DNA from: Enoplolaimus lenunculus
Lineage: Eukaryota > Nematoda > Enoplea > Enoplida > Thoracostomopsidae
NCBI GenBank assembly: GCA_030248215.1
Contig: JASANG010002344.1
Span: forward strand, 1 to 64,000
Reading direction: 5' to 3'
Length of the DNA stretch: 64,000 bases
Each line of letters starts with the position of its first letter. The stretch's first letter is position 1. The translations under genes were made by a program, and so were the position numbers. Shown piece after piece: positions 48,096 through 59,592 of the stretch. The notes beneath the pieces are model-generated. The model worked only from the letters and a program-made list of their open reading frames with translations. It had not been told where the DNA came from and did no database searches.

Positions 48096-48830
48096 CACCC
48101 CTTCTAGTTTTATACATCGGAACATAATGGCGATTTGGTTCCTCATAACCTCCCTCCCCTGATATTTTCAATTAATGTTAATTTTTTAGGACTTGAATTT
48201 ATACTTTCACTTTCTGTGATCTTATATGGACTGCAGTGGAGCGTAACTAAAATGCATTTTCAACAGTTGAGAAATTTATATTTTTTCGTGTAGGAACTGT
48301 ATAAACGCCACACACCGAGTTGTATTGCGTCATTGTTTGCGTTTGATGATTGTTTTAGCGCAACCCCAAGATATCCGGATACACGTTTGTTTTCGGATAT
48401 ATGTCCGGATATCCGGAGCACATCTATAAGTCTATAATATTTATGTACTGTATTAACCGGCCAAATCGGGAATGATACTAATGCTGCCTCTCCAGAAAGG
48501 GCTCAAATGTTATTCGGCTACGTACTGTTATTTATATATGTAACCCATTACATGCTATTTTGACCCACAGAACTCCATATACAATAAACGACCAAAATCA
48601 AAAGTGTTCACACTGTCTGCTGCATATTTCTCGTTTTATACTTTAAAAAGCAACATCTGCTATGATAAAATTCTAAGAAATCAGCTTATTCTTATAGAAT
48701 GTAGAAACATTAATAATCAGAAACGTCAACTCTGCGTCAAGCGAACATTTGTCCGATTCTTGTGATGGAATGTTGTTTTAATTAGCTGTGTCTAATTATA
48801 GAACTATAGCTGGCTTTTCATGATTTCATT
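48096..48830. other. No gene; small palindrome cluster
   Basis: 48369-48420 contains three related GGATATCCGGA-type palindromes. A fragment at about 48490-48560 (TGTTATTCGGCTACG...) resembles the TA-flanked MITE interior. Otherwise nothing recognised. Confidence 0.4.
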
Positions 48831-49130
48831 AATCATATGAACACGATAGTGTTCATATATATGGTTCGCGCTTCTCAAGTGCGTATTTTCAGTTTAGTTT
48901 GCATGTTGGAACTCAAGTAATATCAGACCTATTTCGTTTGAATTTTTTACACTGGTATCCTGGTCGGTCGGCAATATCTGTGCCAAAGGATTTGCTAAAC
49001 AAGCGTGGCCTTCAGTACTTACGGTCAAAAAACTCCTTACAGAAAGTGCACGAAATTTTCCATTTTGGTTCAGCACTTTTTACCCGTTAGCTAAGTAATT
49101 TTATGCGATTATAACTTTATAGGTACACTT
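48831..49130 (+). repeat. Foldback outer end, left
   Basis: Single-copy terminal segment, near-identical reverse complement of 57671-57986. Its tip contains a nearly perfect hairpin, ATATGAACACGATAGTGTTCATAT (48836-48859), mirrored at the other end. Confidence 0.85.
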
Positions 49131-49139
49131 TATAGGGCT

Positions 49140-51015
49140 TTACGGTCGGGTTCACCCCAACGGTCGGGTTCACCCCAACGGTTGGTTTCACCCCAACGCT
49201 TGGTTTCACCCCAACGGTTGATTTCACCCCAACGGTTGGTTTCCCCCCAACGGTTAGTATCACCCCAACGGTTAGTTTCACCCCAACGCTTGGTTTCACC
49301 CCAACGGTTAGTTTCACCCCAACGGTTAGTTTCACCCCAACGGTTGGTTTCACCCTAACGGTTGGTTTCACACCAACGGTTGGTTTCTCCCTAACGGTTG
49401 GTTTCACCCTAACGGTTGGTTTCACCTCAACGGTTGTTGGTTTCACCCCAACGGTTGGTTTCACCCCAACGGTTGGTTTCACCCCAGCGGTTGGTTTCAC
49501 CCCAACGGTTGGTTTCACCCCAACGGTTGGTTTCACCCCAACGGTTGGTTTCACCCCAACGGTTAGTTTCACCACAACGGTTGGTTTCACCCCAACGGTT
49601 GGTTTCACCCCAACGGCTGGTTTCACCCCAACGCTTGGTTTCACCCCAACGGTTGATTTCACCCCAACGGTTGGTTTCACCCCAACGGTTGGTTTCACCT
49701 CAACGGTTGGTTTCACTCCAACGGTTGATTTCACCCCAACGGCTGGTTTCACCCCAACGCTTGGTTTCACCCCAACGGTTGATTTCCCCCCAACGATTGG
49801 TTTCACCCCAACGGTTGGTTTCACCTCAACGGTTGGTTTCACTCCAACGGTTGATTTCACCCCAACGGTTGGTTTCACCCCGACGGTTGGTTTCACCCCA
49901 ACGGTTGATTTAACGGTTGGTTTCACCCCAACGGTTGGTTTCACCCCAACGGTTAGTTTCACCCCAACGGTTAGTTTCACCCCAACGGTTGGTTTCACCC
50001 TAACGGTTGGTTTCACACCAACGGTTGGTTTCATCCCAACGGTTGGTTTCACCTCAACGGTTGGTTTCACCCCAACGGTTGATTTAACGGTTGGTTTCAC
50101 CCCAACGGTTGATTTAACGGTTGGTTTCACCCCAACGATTGGTTTCACCCCAACGGTTGGTTTCACCCCAACGGTTGGTTTCACCTCAACGGTTGGTTTC
50201 ACTCCAACGGTTGATTTCACCCCAACGGTTGGTTTCACCCCGACGGTTGGTTTCACCCCAACGGTTGATTTAACGGTTGGTTTCACCCCAAAGGTTGGTT
50301 TCACCCCAACGGTTAGCTTCACCCCAACGGTTAGTTTCACCCCAACGGTTGGTTTCACCCTAACGGTTGGTTTCACACCAACGGTTGGTTTCACCCTAAC
50401 GGTTGGTTTCACCCTAACGGTTGGTTTCACCCCAACGGTTGGTTTCACAACGGTTGGTTTCACCCCAACGGTTGGTTTGGTTTCACCCCAACGGTTGGTT
50501 TCACCCCAACGGTTGGTTTCACCCCAACGGTTGGTTTCACCCCAACGGTTGGTTTCACCCCAACGGCTGGTTTCACCCCAACGCTTGGTTTCACCCCTAC
50601 GGTTGTTTTCAGCCCAACGGTTGGTTTCATCCCCAACGGTTGGTTTCACCCTAACGGTTGGTTTCACTCCAACGGTTGATTTCACCCCAACGGCTGGTTT
50701 CACCCCAACGCTTGGTTTCACCCCAACGGTTGAGTTCCCCCCCAACGATTGGTTTCACCCCAACGGTTGGTTCGCTCACCTCAACGGTTGGTTTCACCCT
50801 CAAACGGTTGGTTTCACCCCAACGGTTGGTTTCACCCCGACGGTTGGTTTCACCCCAACGGTTGATTTAACGGTTGGTTTCACCCCCAACGGTTGGTTTC
50901 ACCCCAACGGTTAGTTTCACCCGAACGGTTAGTTTCACCCCAACGGTTGGTTTCACGCTAACGGTTGGTTTCACCCCAACGGTCAGTTTCACCCCAAAAT
51001 TCGGTTTCACCCAAC
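49140..51015 (+). repeat. 18-bp minisatellite, left arm
   Basis: About one hundred tandem copies of GGTTGGTTTCACCCCAAC with scattered variants (GGTTAGTTTC, GATTTAACGG, CGCTTGG). Higher-order blocks recur, for example the stretch ending TTGATTTAACGGTTGG at 49905, 50090, 50270 and 50865. Because 18 is divisible by 3, frames run through it in several phases (GVKPTV or SPQRLV hexapeptides, up to 542 codons on the minus strand). I do not regard these as genes. Confidence 0.95.
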
Positions 51016-52290
51016 GAACGCTTCAACTGTGCCACACTAAAATGGCATTTCAAAACGAAACGAAAATGAAAAATAAACCTATTAAAATGACAAAAACCTG
51101 GTTTTAGGCTTAGGCGTTGCTACAAGGCGTAGAAATTGGTAAATCGATGCTATGGCGGCTGTGTCCGCAATGTAAACTTACCTGGGGCCCTGCGTGGCCA
51201 TAGAACGGTATTGATTAATGGTGCATATCGTGCTGGCCAAACCTCCGCTTAACGACATAGCTAGGCTATGTCAGCACCAAAAAGACTTTTAATGAGTTCC
51301 CCCGGCATTGTTGTTGTTGTTGTTGTAGTACCGGTTGTGTGGCTCTCGACCTCGACCGCATTGCGGACACCCAATTGTGGGTGTCGGCAAAAATGCAAAT
51401 GAGGTCGAGATGCCGATATGGGTAGCCAGGACCGGAATCATTATTATCTTCCTGGCTGGTTGCAATCGGTTGTTATTTTATGGTGATTGCTACAAGTCTT
51501 TTATTTATTGCTATTACTGAGTTTTACGGTTGGATGAGCGAGTTTTAATAAGTAAGGACTTAACGGATTTAAATTAAGAATTGTCACGGTGGCTCAGAGG
51601 ATGTGAAGGAAATTACGGCATTACGGATTTTATTGGTGTTGCGCAGGGCGCGGAAATTACCCAGTATTGGATACTGGTGTCATGTGCTAAAGGAACTTGG
51701 GATATTAAAGGAAACCTGGGGAAAAGTAGTCTAGTAAATCTAACGGGGTTAGATTTATTATTCTACAACGGCTGGGCCAAATCTAACGGGGTTAGATTGG
51801 TCGGAAATTTGGTGTAACTCTAACGGGGTTAGAGTACACGGTTTAACGGGGTGTAATTCTAACGGGGTTAGAATTGCACGGATTCTGGAAAACGGCAAAA
51901 GTATTTGGTACGGTAAAGCCAGTGGCTGGATTAAATCAGATTCAGACGTCGGCTTTAAGGATTCCGGCTCGGGTTACCAGTTAAATTACATAACCTGTGA
52001 TTTGCTGGCCTTAAATTTGGGTATTTTGTGTCTTACGGCTCGGGTACCAGTAAATTGCATAACCTGTGATTTGCTGGCCTTAATTTTGGTTATTTTGTGT
52101 CCCACAGGTCGCGGGTACCAGTTAAATTACATAACCTGTGATTTGCTGGCCTTAAATTTGGGTATTTTGTGTGTCATACGGGTTGCGGGTTGGGATTTAT
52201 AATAAACATTTACCGGCCGCGTTTTACTAAATCAGAGCGAATAGCATACATCGAGAAAAGAACTATACAGGCGATACAGGATACAGGCTT
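51016..52290 (+). repeat. Foldback single-copy middle, left arm
   Basis: Contains: CTTAGGCTTAGGCG next to the minisatellite; a perfect hairpin GACATAGCTAGGCTATGTC (51256-51274); a GTT run (51309-51326); an ATGCAAAT octamer (51393); four CTAACGGGGTTAG hairpins between 51742 and 51876; and three tandem ~70-bp repeats (51970-52195) with TTACATAACCTGTGATTTGC. Matched by 54600-55890 except for one patch. Confidence 0.85.
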
Positions 52291-52399
52291 AAGTCTAAAT
52301 CACGAACTTCTCACATGGTGACCACGATGGTCTCGATGCTGATTTAGTTGGTGGTCGGTGTGAAAGGAAATAGTTGGAAAAAGGAGAAAGGAATTTCTG

Positions 52400-53140
52400 G
52401 GTGTAAAAGGAAAAGGCTGTTATTGGAAATACAGGATCTGAACGATCGTGTAAAAGGCTGTTATTGGAAACACAGGATCTGAACGATCGTGTTGTGGAAA
52501 ATAACAGGGAGTACAGGCTGAAAAGGAAACTGGGCTGTGAGTATCTACTGCGCGAAAGGGCAACAGATACTGACATTACTGGATAGTACAGGCTAAAGGC
52601 TGTTGTTGGAAATACAGGATCTGAACGATCGTGTAAAAGGCTGTTATTGGAAACACAGGATCTGAACGATCGTGTTGTGGAAAATAACAGGGAGTACAGG
52701 CTGAAAAGGAAACTGGGCTGTGAGTATCTACTGCGCGAAAGGGCAACAGATACTGACATTACTGGATAGTACAGGCTAAAGGCTGTTGTTGGAAATACAG
52801 GATCTGAACGATCGTGTAAAAGGCTGTTATTGGAAACACAGGATCTGAACGATCGTGTTGTGGAAAATAACAGGGAGTACAGGCTGAAAAGGAAACTGGG
52901 CTGTGAGTATCTACTGCGCGAAAGGGCAACAGATACTGACATTACTGGATAGTACAGGCTAAAGGCTGTTATTGGAAATACAGGATCTGAACGATCGTGT
53001 AAAAGGCTGTTATTGGAAACACAGGATCTGAACGATCGTGTTGTGGAAAATAACAGGGAGTACAGGCTGAAAAGGAAACTGGGCTGTGAGTATCTACTGC
53101 GCGAAAGGGCAACAGATACTGACATTACTGGATAATACAG
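52400..53140 (+). repeat. 183-bp satellite, left arm, ~4 units
   Basis: Units starting AAAGGCTGTTGTTGG recur at 52595, 52778 and 52961 (exactly 183 bp), with a partial unit before. Each unit contains an internal duplication around CAGGATCTGAACGATCGTGT. 183 is 61 codons, so a minus-strand frame of 276 codons (53125-52295) repeats a 61-residue word starting MSVSVALSRSRYSQP and ends ...SPCEKFVI. Confidence 0.95.
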
Positions 53141-53210
53141 GCTGTGAATTAGTTCGACAGTTATACTTGAGGCTGTGCCGCAAGTACGTGGAACTAGTTC
53201 AGGAACAGGC

Positions 53211-53498
53211 GAATTGGAAGTGAAAATTCTCGGGGTGAAGAGACGAAAATTGGAAAAAACGGTCAGAAACTGGAAATTGGCATACTTTCAGAGCATTGTG
53301 CCTCAAGTATAACTGTCGAACTAACTTCACAGCCTGTAATGCCCTGAGTTGTCCGTATCCCAGTAATGTCAGTATCCGTTGCCCTTTCGCGCAGTAGATA
53401 CTCACAGCCGGTTTACTTTACGAACACAATAGCTCCTAAGTATGCCAATTTCACCAGTTTCTGACCGTTATTTCCTTTTCAGCCTGATTTCGATCCGT
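53211..53498. other. Foldback loop
   Basis: The unpaired centre. It holds an extra, imperfect copy of right-arm sequence (GCCTCAAGTATAACTGTCGAACTAA at 53301, then the satellite start GTCAGTATCCGTTGCCC), so it may be the scar of unequal exchange or of an inversion between arms. No coding sequence recognised. Confidence 0.7.
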
Positions 53499-53579
53499 CA
53501 ACTCCTGAATCAGTTCCACGTACTTGCGGCACAGCCTCAAGTATAACTGTCGAACTAATTCACAGCCTGTATTATCCAA

Positions 53580-54480
53580 TAATGTCAGTATCCGTTGCCC
53601 TTTCGCGCAGTAGATACTCACAGCCCGGTTTCCTTTTCAGCCTGTACTCCCTGTTATTTTCCACAACACGATCGTTCAGATCCTGTGTTTCCAATAACAG
53701 CCTGTTACACGATCGTTCAGATCCTGTATTTCCAACAACAGCCTTTAGCCTGTACTATCCAGTAATGTCAGTATCTGTTGCCCTTTCGCGCAGTAGATAC
53801 TCACAGCCCAGTTTCCTTTTCAGCCTGTACTCCCTGTTATTTTCCACAACACGATCGTTCAGATCCTGTGTTTCCAATAACAGCCTTTTACACGATCGTT
53901 CAGATCCTGTATTTCCAACAACAGCCTTTAGCCTGTACTATCCAATAATGTCAGTATCTGTTGCCCTTTCGCGCAGTAGATACTCACAGCCCGGTTTCCT
54001 TTTCAGCCTGTACTCCCTGTTATTTTCCACAACACGATCGTTCAGATCCTGTGTTTCCAATAACAGCCTTTTACACGATCGTTCAGATCCTGTATTTCCA
54101 ACAACAGCCTTTAGCCTGTACTATCCAATAATGTCAGTATCTGTTGCCCTTTCGCGCAGTAGATACTCACAGCCCGGTTTCCTTTTCAGCCTGTACTCCC
54201 TGTTATTTTCCACAACACGATCGTTCAGATCCTGTGTTTCCAATAACAGCCTTTTACACGATCGTTCAGATCCTGTATTTCCAACAACAGCCTTTAGCCT
54301 GTACTATCCAATAATGTCAGTATCTGTTGCCCTTTCGCGCAGTAGATACTCACAGCCCGGTTTCCTTTTCAGCCTGTACTCCCTGTTATTTTCCACAACA
54401 CGATCGTTCAGATCCTGTGTTTCCAATAACAGCCTTTTACACGATCGTTCAGATCCTGTATTTCCAATAACAGCCTTTTC
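53580..54480 (-). repeat. 183-bp satellite, right arm, ~5 units
   Basis: The same satellite inverted, one unit more than the left arm. The corresponding plus-strand frame (53582-54595, 337 codons) repeats the same 61-residue word and has the same C-terminus as its left-arm partner. Confidence 0.95.
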
Positions 54481-55890
54481 CTTTTACACCCAGAAATTCC
54501 TTTCTCCTTTTTCCAACTATTTCCTTTCACACCGACCACCAACTAAATCAGCATCGAGACCATCGTGGTCACCATGTGAGAAGTTCGTGATTTAGACTTA
54601 AGCCTGTATCCTGTATCGCCTGTATAGTTCTTTTCTCGATGTATGCTATTCGCTCTGATTTAGTAAAACGCGGCCGGTAAATGTTTATTATAAATCCCAA
54701 CCCGCAACCCGTATGACACACAAAATACCCAAATTTAAGGCCAGCAAATCACAGGTTATGTAATTTAACTGGTACCCGCGACCTGTGGGACACAAAACAA
54801 CCGAAATTAAGGCCAGCAAATCACAGGTTATGTAATTTACTGGTACCCGAACCGTAAGACACGAAATACCCAAATTAAAGGCCAGCAAATCACAGGTTAT
54901 GTAATTTAACTGGTAACCCGAGCCGGAATCCTTAAAGCCGACGTCTGAATCTGATTTAATCCAGCCACTGGCTTTACCGTACCAAATACTTTTGCCGTTT
55001 TCCAGAATCCGTGCAATTCTAACCCCGTTAGAATTACACCCCGTTAAACCGTGTACTCTAACCCCGTTAGAGTTACACCAAATTTCCGACCAATCTAACC
55101 CCGTTAGATTTGGCCCAGCCGTTGTAGAATAATAAATCTAACCCCGTTAGATTTACTAGACTACTTTTCCCCAGGTTTCCTTTAATATCCCAAGTTCCTT
55201 TAGCACATGACACCAGTATCCAATACTGGGTAATTTCCGCGCCCTGCGCAACGCCGATTAAAATCCGTAATGCCTGATTTCCTTCACATGTTAAGCCACC
55301 GTGACAATCTTAAATTTAAATCCGTTCGACCTTACTTATTATAATTCCGCCTTCAACGCAAGCCAAAATTCAAGAAGTAATGTAAAAATAAACGCTCACC
55401 GCCAACCAATAAACGCCAACCGATTTGTAAGAAAACTAAACCAAGACTGATTCCGGTCCTGGCTACCCATATCGGCATCTCGACCTCATTTGCATTTTTG
55501 CCGACACACACAACTGGGTGTCCGCAATGCGGTCGAGGTCGAGAGCCACCCAACCGGTACTACAACAACAACAACAACCATGCCGGAGACACACAATATA
55601 AAGCACCATTTTTGGTGCTGACATAGCCTAGCTATGTCGTTAAACGCAGATTAGGCCAGCACGATATGAACCATTAATCAATCCATTCTATGGCCACGCA
55701 GGGCCCCAGGTAAGTTTACATTGCGGACACAGCCGCCATAGCATCGATTTACCAATTTCTACGCCTTGTAGCAACGCCTAAGCCTAACTTAAGTTCTAAG
55801 AGAGACTAGGTGGAGCCAGGAACTCCCTTAAGGTGTGGTTTTGATATAGGGTTTTATTTTAGTTTTAGTTTTTAGTTTGAAATAGGTTTA
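54481..55890 (-). repeat. Foldback single-copy middle, right arm
   Basis: Inverted copy of the left middle with the same ~70-bp triple repeat (about 54700-54920), CTAACCCCGTTAG hairpins (55018-55153), ATTTGCAT octamer (55489), a CAA run (55563-55577) and GACATAGCCTAGCTATGTC hairpin (55620-55638). The patch 55327-55440 does not match the left arm. Confidence 0.85.
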
Positions 55891-55904
55891 AGTGTGGCAC
55901 AGCC

Positions 55905-57670
55905 ACCTACAAGGGTGAAGCCAACCGTTGGGGTGAAACCAACCGTTGGGGTGAAACCAACCGTTGGGGTGAAACCAGCCGTTGGGGTGAAACCAACCGT
56001 TGGTGTGAAACCAACCGTTGGGTTGAAACCAATCGTTGGGGTGAAACCAACCGTTGGGGTGAAACCAACCGTTGGGGTGAAAACGTGAAACCAACCGTTG
56101 GGGTGAAACCAACCGTTGGGGTGAAACCAACCGTTGAGGGTGAAACCAACCGTTGGGGGTGAAACCAACCGTTGGGGTGAAACCTAACCGTTGTGGTGAA
56201 ACCAACCGTTGGGGTGAAAACAACAAAACCCAACCGTTGGGGTGAAAAACCAACCGTTGGGGTGAAACCAACCGAAAAAAAAAAAACAAAACACAAAAAC
56301 AACAACAAACACAAACAAACACAAACAACACAACACCAACCACCAACCCTTGGGGTGAAACCAACCGTTGGAGTGAAATCAACTGTTGGGATGAAACCAA
56401 GCGTTGGGGTGAAACCAACCGTTGGGGTGAAACCAACCGTTTGGGTGAAACCAACCGTTGGGGTGAAACAAACCGTTGGGGTGAAACCAACCGTTAGGGT
56501 GAAACCAACCGTTGGGGTGAAACCAACCGTTGGGGTGAAACCAACCATTGGGGTGAAACCAACCGTTGGGGTGAAACCAACCGTTGGGGTGAAACCAACC
56601 GTTGGGGTGAAACCAACCGTTGGGGTGAAACCAACCGTTGGGGTGAAACCAACCGATGGGGTGAAACCAACCGTTGGGGTGAAATCAACCGTTGCGATGA
56701 AACCAAGCGTGGGGTGAAACCAACCGTTGGGGTGAAACCAACCGTTGGGGTGAAACTAACCGTTCGGGTGAAACCAACCGTTGGGGTGAAACCAACCGTT
56801 GGGGTGAAACCAACCGTTGGGGTGAAACTAACCGTTGGGGTGAAACCAACCGTTGGGGTGAAACCAACCGTTGGGGTGAAGTCAACCGTTGGGATGAAAC
56901 CAAGCGTTGGGGTGAAACCAACCGTTGGGGTGAAACCAACCACTGGGGTGAAACCAACCGTTGGGGTGAACCCAACCGTTAGGGTAAACCAACCGTTGGG
57001 GTGAAACTAACCGTTGGGGTGAAACTAACCGTTGGGGTGAAACCAACCGTTGGGGTGAAACCAACCGTTGGGGTGAAACTAACCGTTGGGGTGAAACCAA
57101 CCGTTGGAGTGAAATCAACCGTTGGGTTGAAACCAATCGTTGGGGTGAAACCATTGGGGTGAAACCAACCGTTGGGGTGAAACCGACCGTTGGGGTGAAA
57201 CTAACCGTTGAGGTGAAACTAACCGTTGGGGTGAAACCAACCGTTGGGGTGAAACCAACCGTTGGGGTGAAACCAACCGTTAGGGTGAAACCAACCGTTG
57301 GAGTGAAATCAACTGTTGGGGTGAAACCAAGCGTTGGGGTGAAACCAACCGTTGGGGTGAAACTAACCGTTGGGGTGAAACTAACCGTTGGGGTGAAACC
57401 AACCGTTGGGGTGAAACCAACCGTTAGGGTGAAACCAACCGTTGGAGTGAAATCAACCGTTGGGGTGAAACCAAGCATTGGGGTCAAACCAAGCGTTGGG
57501 GTGAAATCAACCGTTGGGGTGAAACCAACCGTTGGGGTGAAACCAACCGTTGGGGTGAAACCAACCGTTGGGGTGAAACCAACCGTTGGGGTGAAATCAA
57601 CCGTTGCGATGAAACCAAGCGTGGGGTGAAACCAACCGTTGGGGTAAAACCAACCGTTGGGATGAACCCG
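55905..57670 (-). repeat. 18-bp minisatellite, right arm
   Basis: About ninety-five copies of GTTGGGGTGAAACCAACC, the inverse of the left array. An A-rich, C/A-only segment (about 56271-56340) interrupts it and has no counterpart on the left. Long frames here (for example 55907-56548, 56882-57487) are repeat artefacts. Confidence 0.95.
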
Positions 57671-57986
57671 ACCGTAAAGCCCTATAAAGTGTACCTATAG
57701 AGTTATAATCGTATAAAATTACTTAGCTAACGGGTAAAAAGTGCTGAACCAAAATGGAAAACTTCGTGCACTTTCTGTAAGGAGTTTTTTCACCGTAACT
57801 ACTGAAGGCCACGCTTGTTTGGCAAATCCTTTGGCACAGATATTGCCGACAGACCAGGATACCAGTGTAAAAAATTTAAACGAAATAGGTCTGATATTAC
57901 TTGAGTACCAACATGCAAACTAAACTCAAAATACGCACTTGAGAAGCGCGAACCATATATATGAACACTATCGTGTTCATATGATT
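57671..57986 (-). repeat. Foldback outer end, right
   Basis: Reverse complement of 48831-49130 with scattered single-base differences, ending in the same hairpin. Confidence 0.85.
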
Positions 57987-58280
57987 GAACCATTTTTTAT
58001 AAATGCAACAATTTTTACGAGTGTCTATTTTATATCCATGTGTATTATAAGCCGTTCACAATCATTTTGTCCACGATGCCACAAAGTTTCTATAGTCCAG
58101 GACTATCTCACGATGTCATCTTTAAAACGAGTTCGTAATGATCTTGGGCTATAAGCGATTTCTAGATTTCCCTTTAATTTGTTTACTTTCGAATGAAACG
58201 ATGCGTTAGCCATAATACCACGTTAATACACTGAAAACTTGGCAATGGACAAGAACGTTCTGGCAAACATTAAAAATCAG

Positions 58281-58432
58281 GGCCCATGTAAAGATCAGGG
58301 GCGGAACGTTTATCTGTGGGACTAGAAAAGAGTAAGCTTAAGCTTTAGACTATTTTTTGCTTGGCTTAGGCTTAGGCTTAGGCTTAGGAGTATGCTTATA
58401 ATACTGTTCCGCCCGTGTTCTTTACATTGGCC
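58281..58432 (+). mobile_element. TTAGGC-bearing hAT-like MITE, near foldback
   Basis: Left GGCCCATGTAAAGATCAGG, right CGTGTTCTTTACATTGGCC, with three TTAGGC hexamers between. Flanks AAAATCAG and AAAATAGT agree only in part. Confidence 0.75.
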
Positions 58433-59300
58433 AAAATAGTAATAGCGTTTTTAGCACACTCGCAAACGATTTCTTTTCGGGTTTCTCCGCTTTACAAAAA
58501 ATCGTTTTAAAAGAATATTCAAAACACGAAAAGTGTTTAAGGTTTAATTTTTGACACGATTGTAATACTCACAGTATAATACAGGCAAATTGCAAAATGT
58601 TGTATCACAGCTATTGCCAATTTACATAGCTTTTGTAACTTATTAACCGTAACAAACACGTGTACCAAAAACCATTAATTTTTCGCTCAGGAACCATACC
58701 ATAATTCCCTGAAAAATAAAAAGTATTTCAACCTCAAAACTTTTATAAAAATCTAAAATATGGCGCAAACACAAAAATGTTCGATAAAGTTTAAAATCGA
58801 TGCGTGATTTTAAACGATGCGGTAATAATATTATTACATTTTACCACCAGTAGCGTACCGTAACATTGGGATTTATAGGGCCAACACTGAAAAAAACAAA
58901 CAAAAAATTGTATAGAATATAAATGGCTAGTTACCAAAGTTATTCAGTAAAAAATCAGTGTTGCCTGATGACAAAAATAATATTAAATTAAAACGGCAGC
59001 GCTCTATTTGTATCCCTTTTTTGTAACCTCAAAGCTTATACGGTTCGATACCGCTGTCCAAGAGTTTTAGCTGGAGTTAGAAACCGATATATAATTTATA
59101 CGCTTGGTTAAAAATTGTAGCATTTTGATTTTTGAACTTTTTCCGGATTTGAAAACTACGCAATGTTGATGTTGTTTGCTTCGTAAAACCGTCGAGTTCT
59201 TGGCTTGCTCGTTCTCGAAATTTAGAACAAACTCTCTGAAGATTTCAGAAGTTTTTTATGTTGTAAGTGATTACCAGGCAATGCAAAATGCCACATGAGG
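58433..59300. other. AT-rich stretch, nothing recognised
   Basis: No gene. A ...TTTTTGACACGATT phrase (58549-58562) is shared with 34658-34673 and, loosely, with about 59768. Confidence 0.35.
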
Positions 59301-59584
59301 AAGGGTGCAACCGGGGTGAAAAAGACCGGAGCCGGAGCCGAATCTGGAGAGACGGATGTGATCTCGGAGGTGAGACGAAACTAGGTAGTAAAAATTATGG
59401 TTAATTAGTTAAGTTTAGCCAATATCTGCAATATATTGTTAAAGTTGTTGGTTTACGCTAATTTTCTGCGAAATTTCAAAACTTCTTTTTTGATTGCCAA
59501 ATTATGCAGTTTTACTACCGAAACTGCCGGAACCTCATGCACAATTTCTACCGGAGCCGTAGGCGGACCTCCGGTTGTACCCTG
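59301..59584. mobile_element. hAT-like MITE with perfect 8-bp TSD
   Basis: AAGGGTGCAACCGGGGTG at the left and ACCTCCGGTTGTACCCTG at the right. The flanks are ACATGAGG on both sides (59293-59300 and 59585-59592). Subterminal ACCGGAGCCGGAGCC and ACCGGAGCCGTAGG repeats resemble transposase-binding sites. No coding capacity. Confidence 0.85.
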
Positions 59585-59592
59585 ACATGAGG

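Larger units (their letters stand above)
48831..57986. mobile_element. 9.16-kb foldback (giant inverted-repeat) element
   Basis: The two halves are reverse complements from the outer ends (AATCATATGAACACGATAG at 48831, CTATCGTGTTCATATGATT ending at 57986) inward to about 53210 and 53500, leaving a loop of about 290 bp. Each arm has the same order from outside in: a 300-bp single-copy end, an 18-bp minisatellite, a 1.4-kb single-copy middle, a 183-bp satellite, and a short inner segment. Long inverted repeats made of tandem units are the hallmark of Foldback-type DNA elements (Drosophila FB, sea-urchin TU). No transposase was recognised and no clean target duplication is visible. Alternatives: a non-transposing inverted duplication, or an assembly artefact; but the arms differ in copy number and one patch, which argues against simple misassembly. 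Confidence 0.85.

Noticed and set aside
49117-50745. 542-residue GVKPTV-repeat protein
   Set aside because: The 18-bp unit is a multiple of three, so several frames on both strands stay open; no start context or unique domain supports a gene.
49140-57670. CRISPR-like array
   Set aside because: The units are contiguous tandem repeats without unique spacers, and the sequence is eukaryotic.
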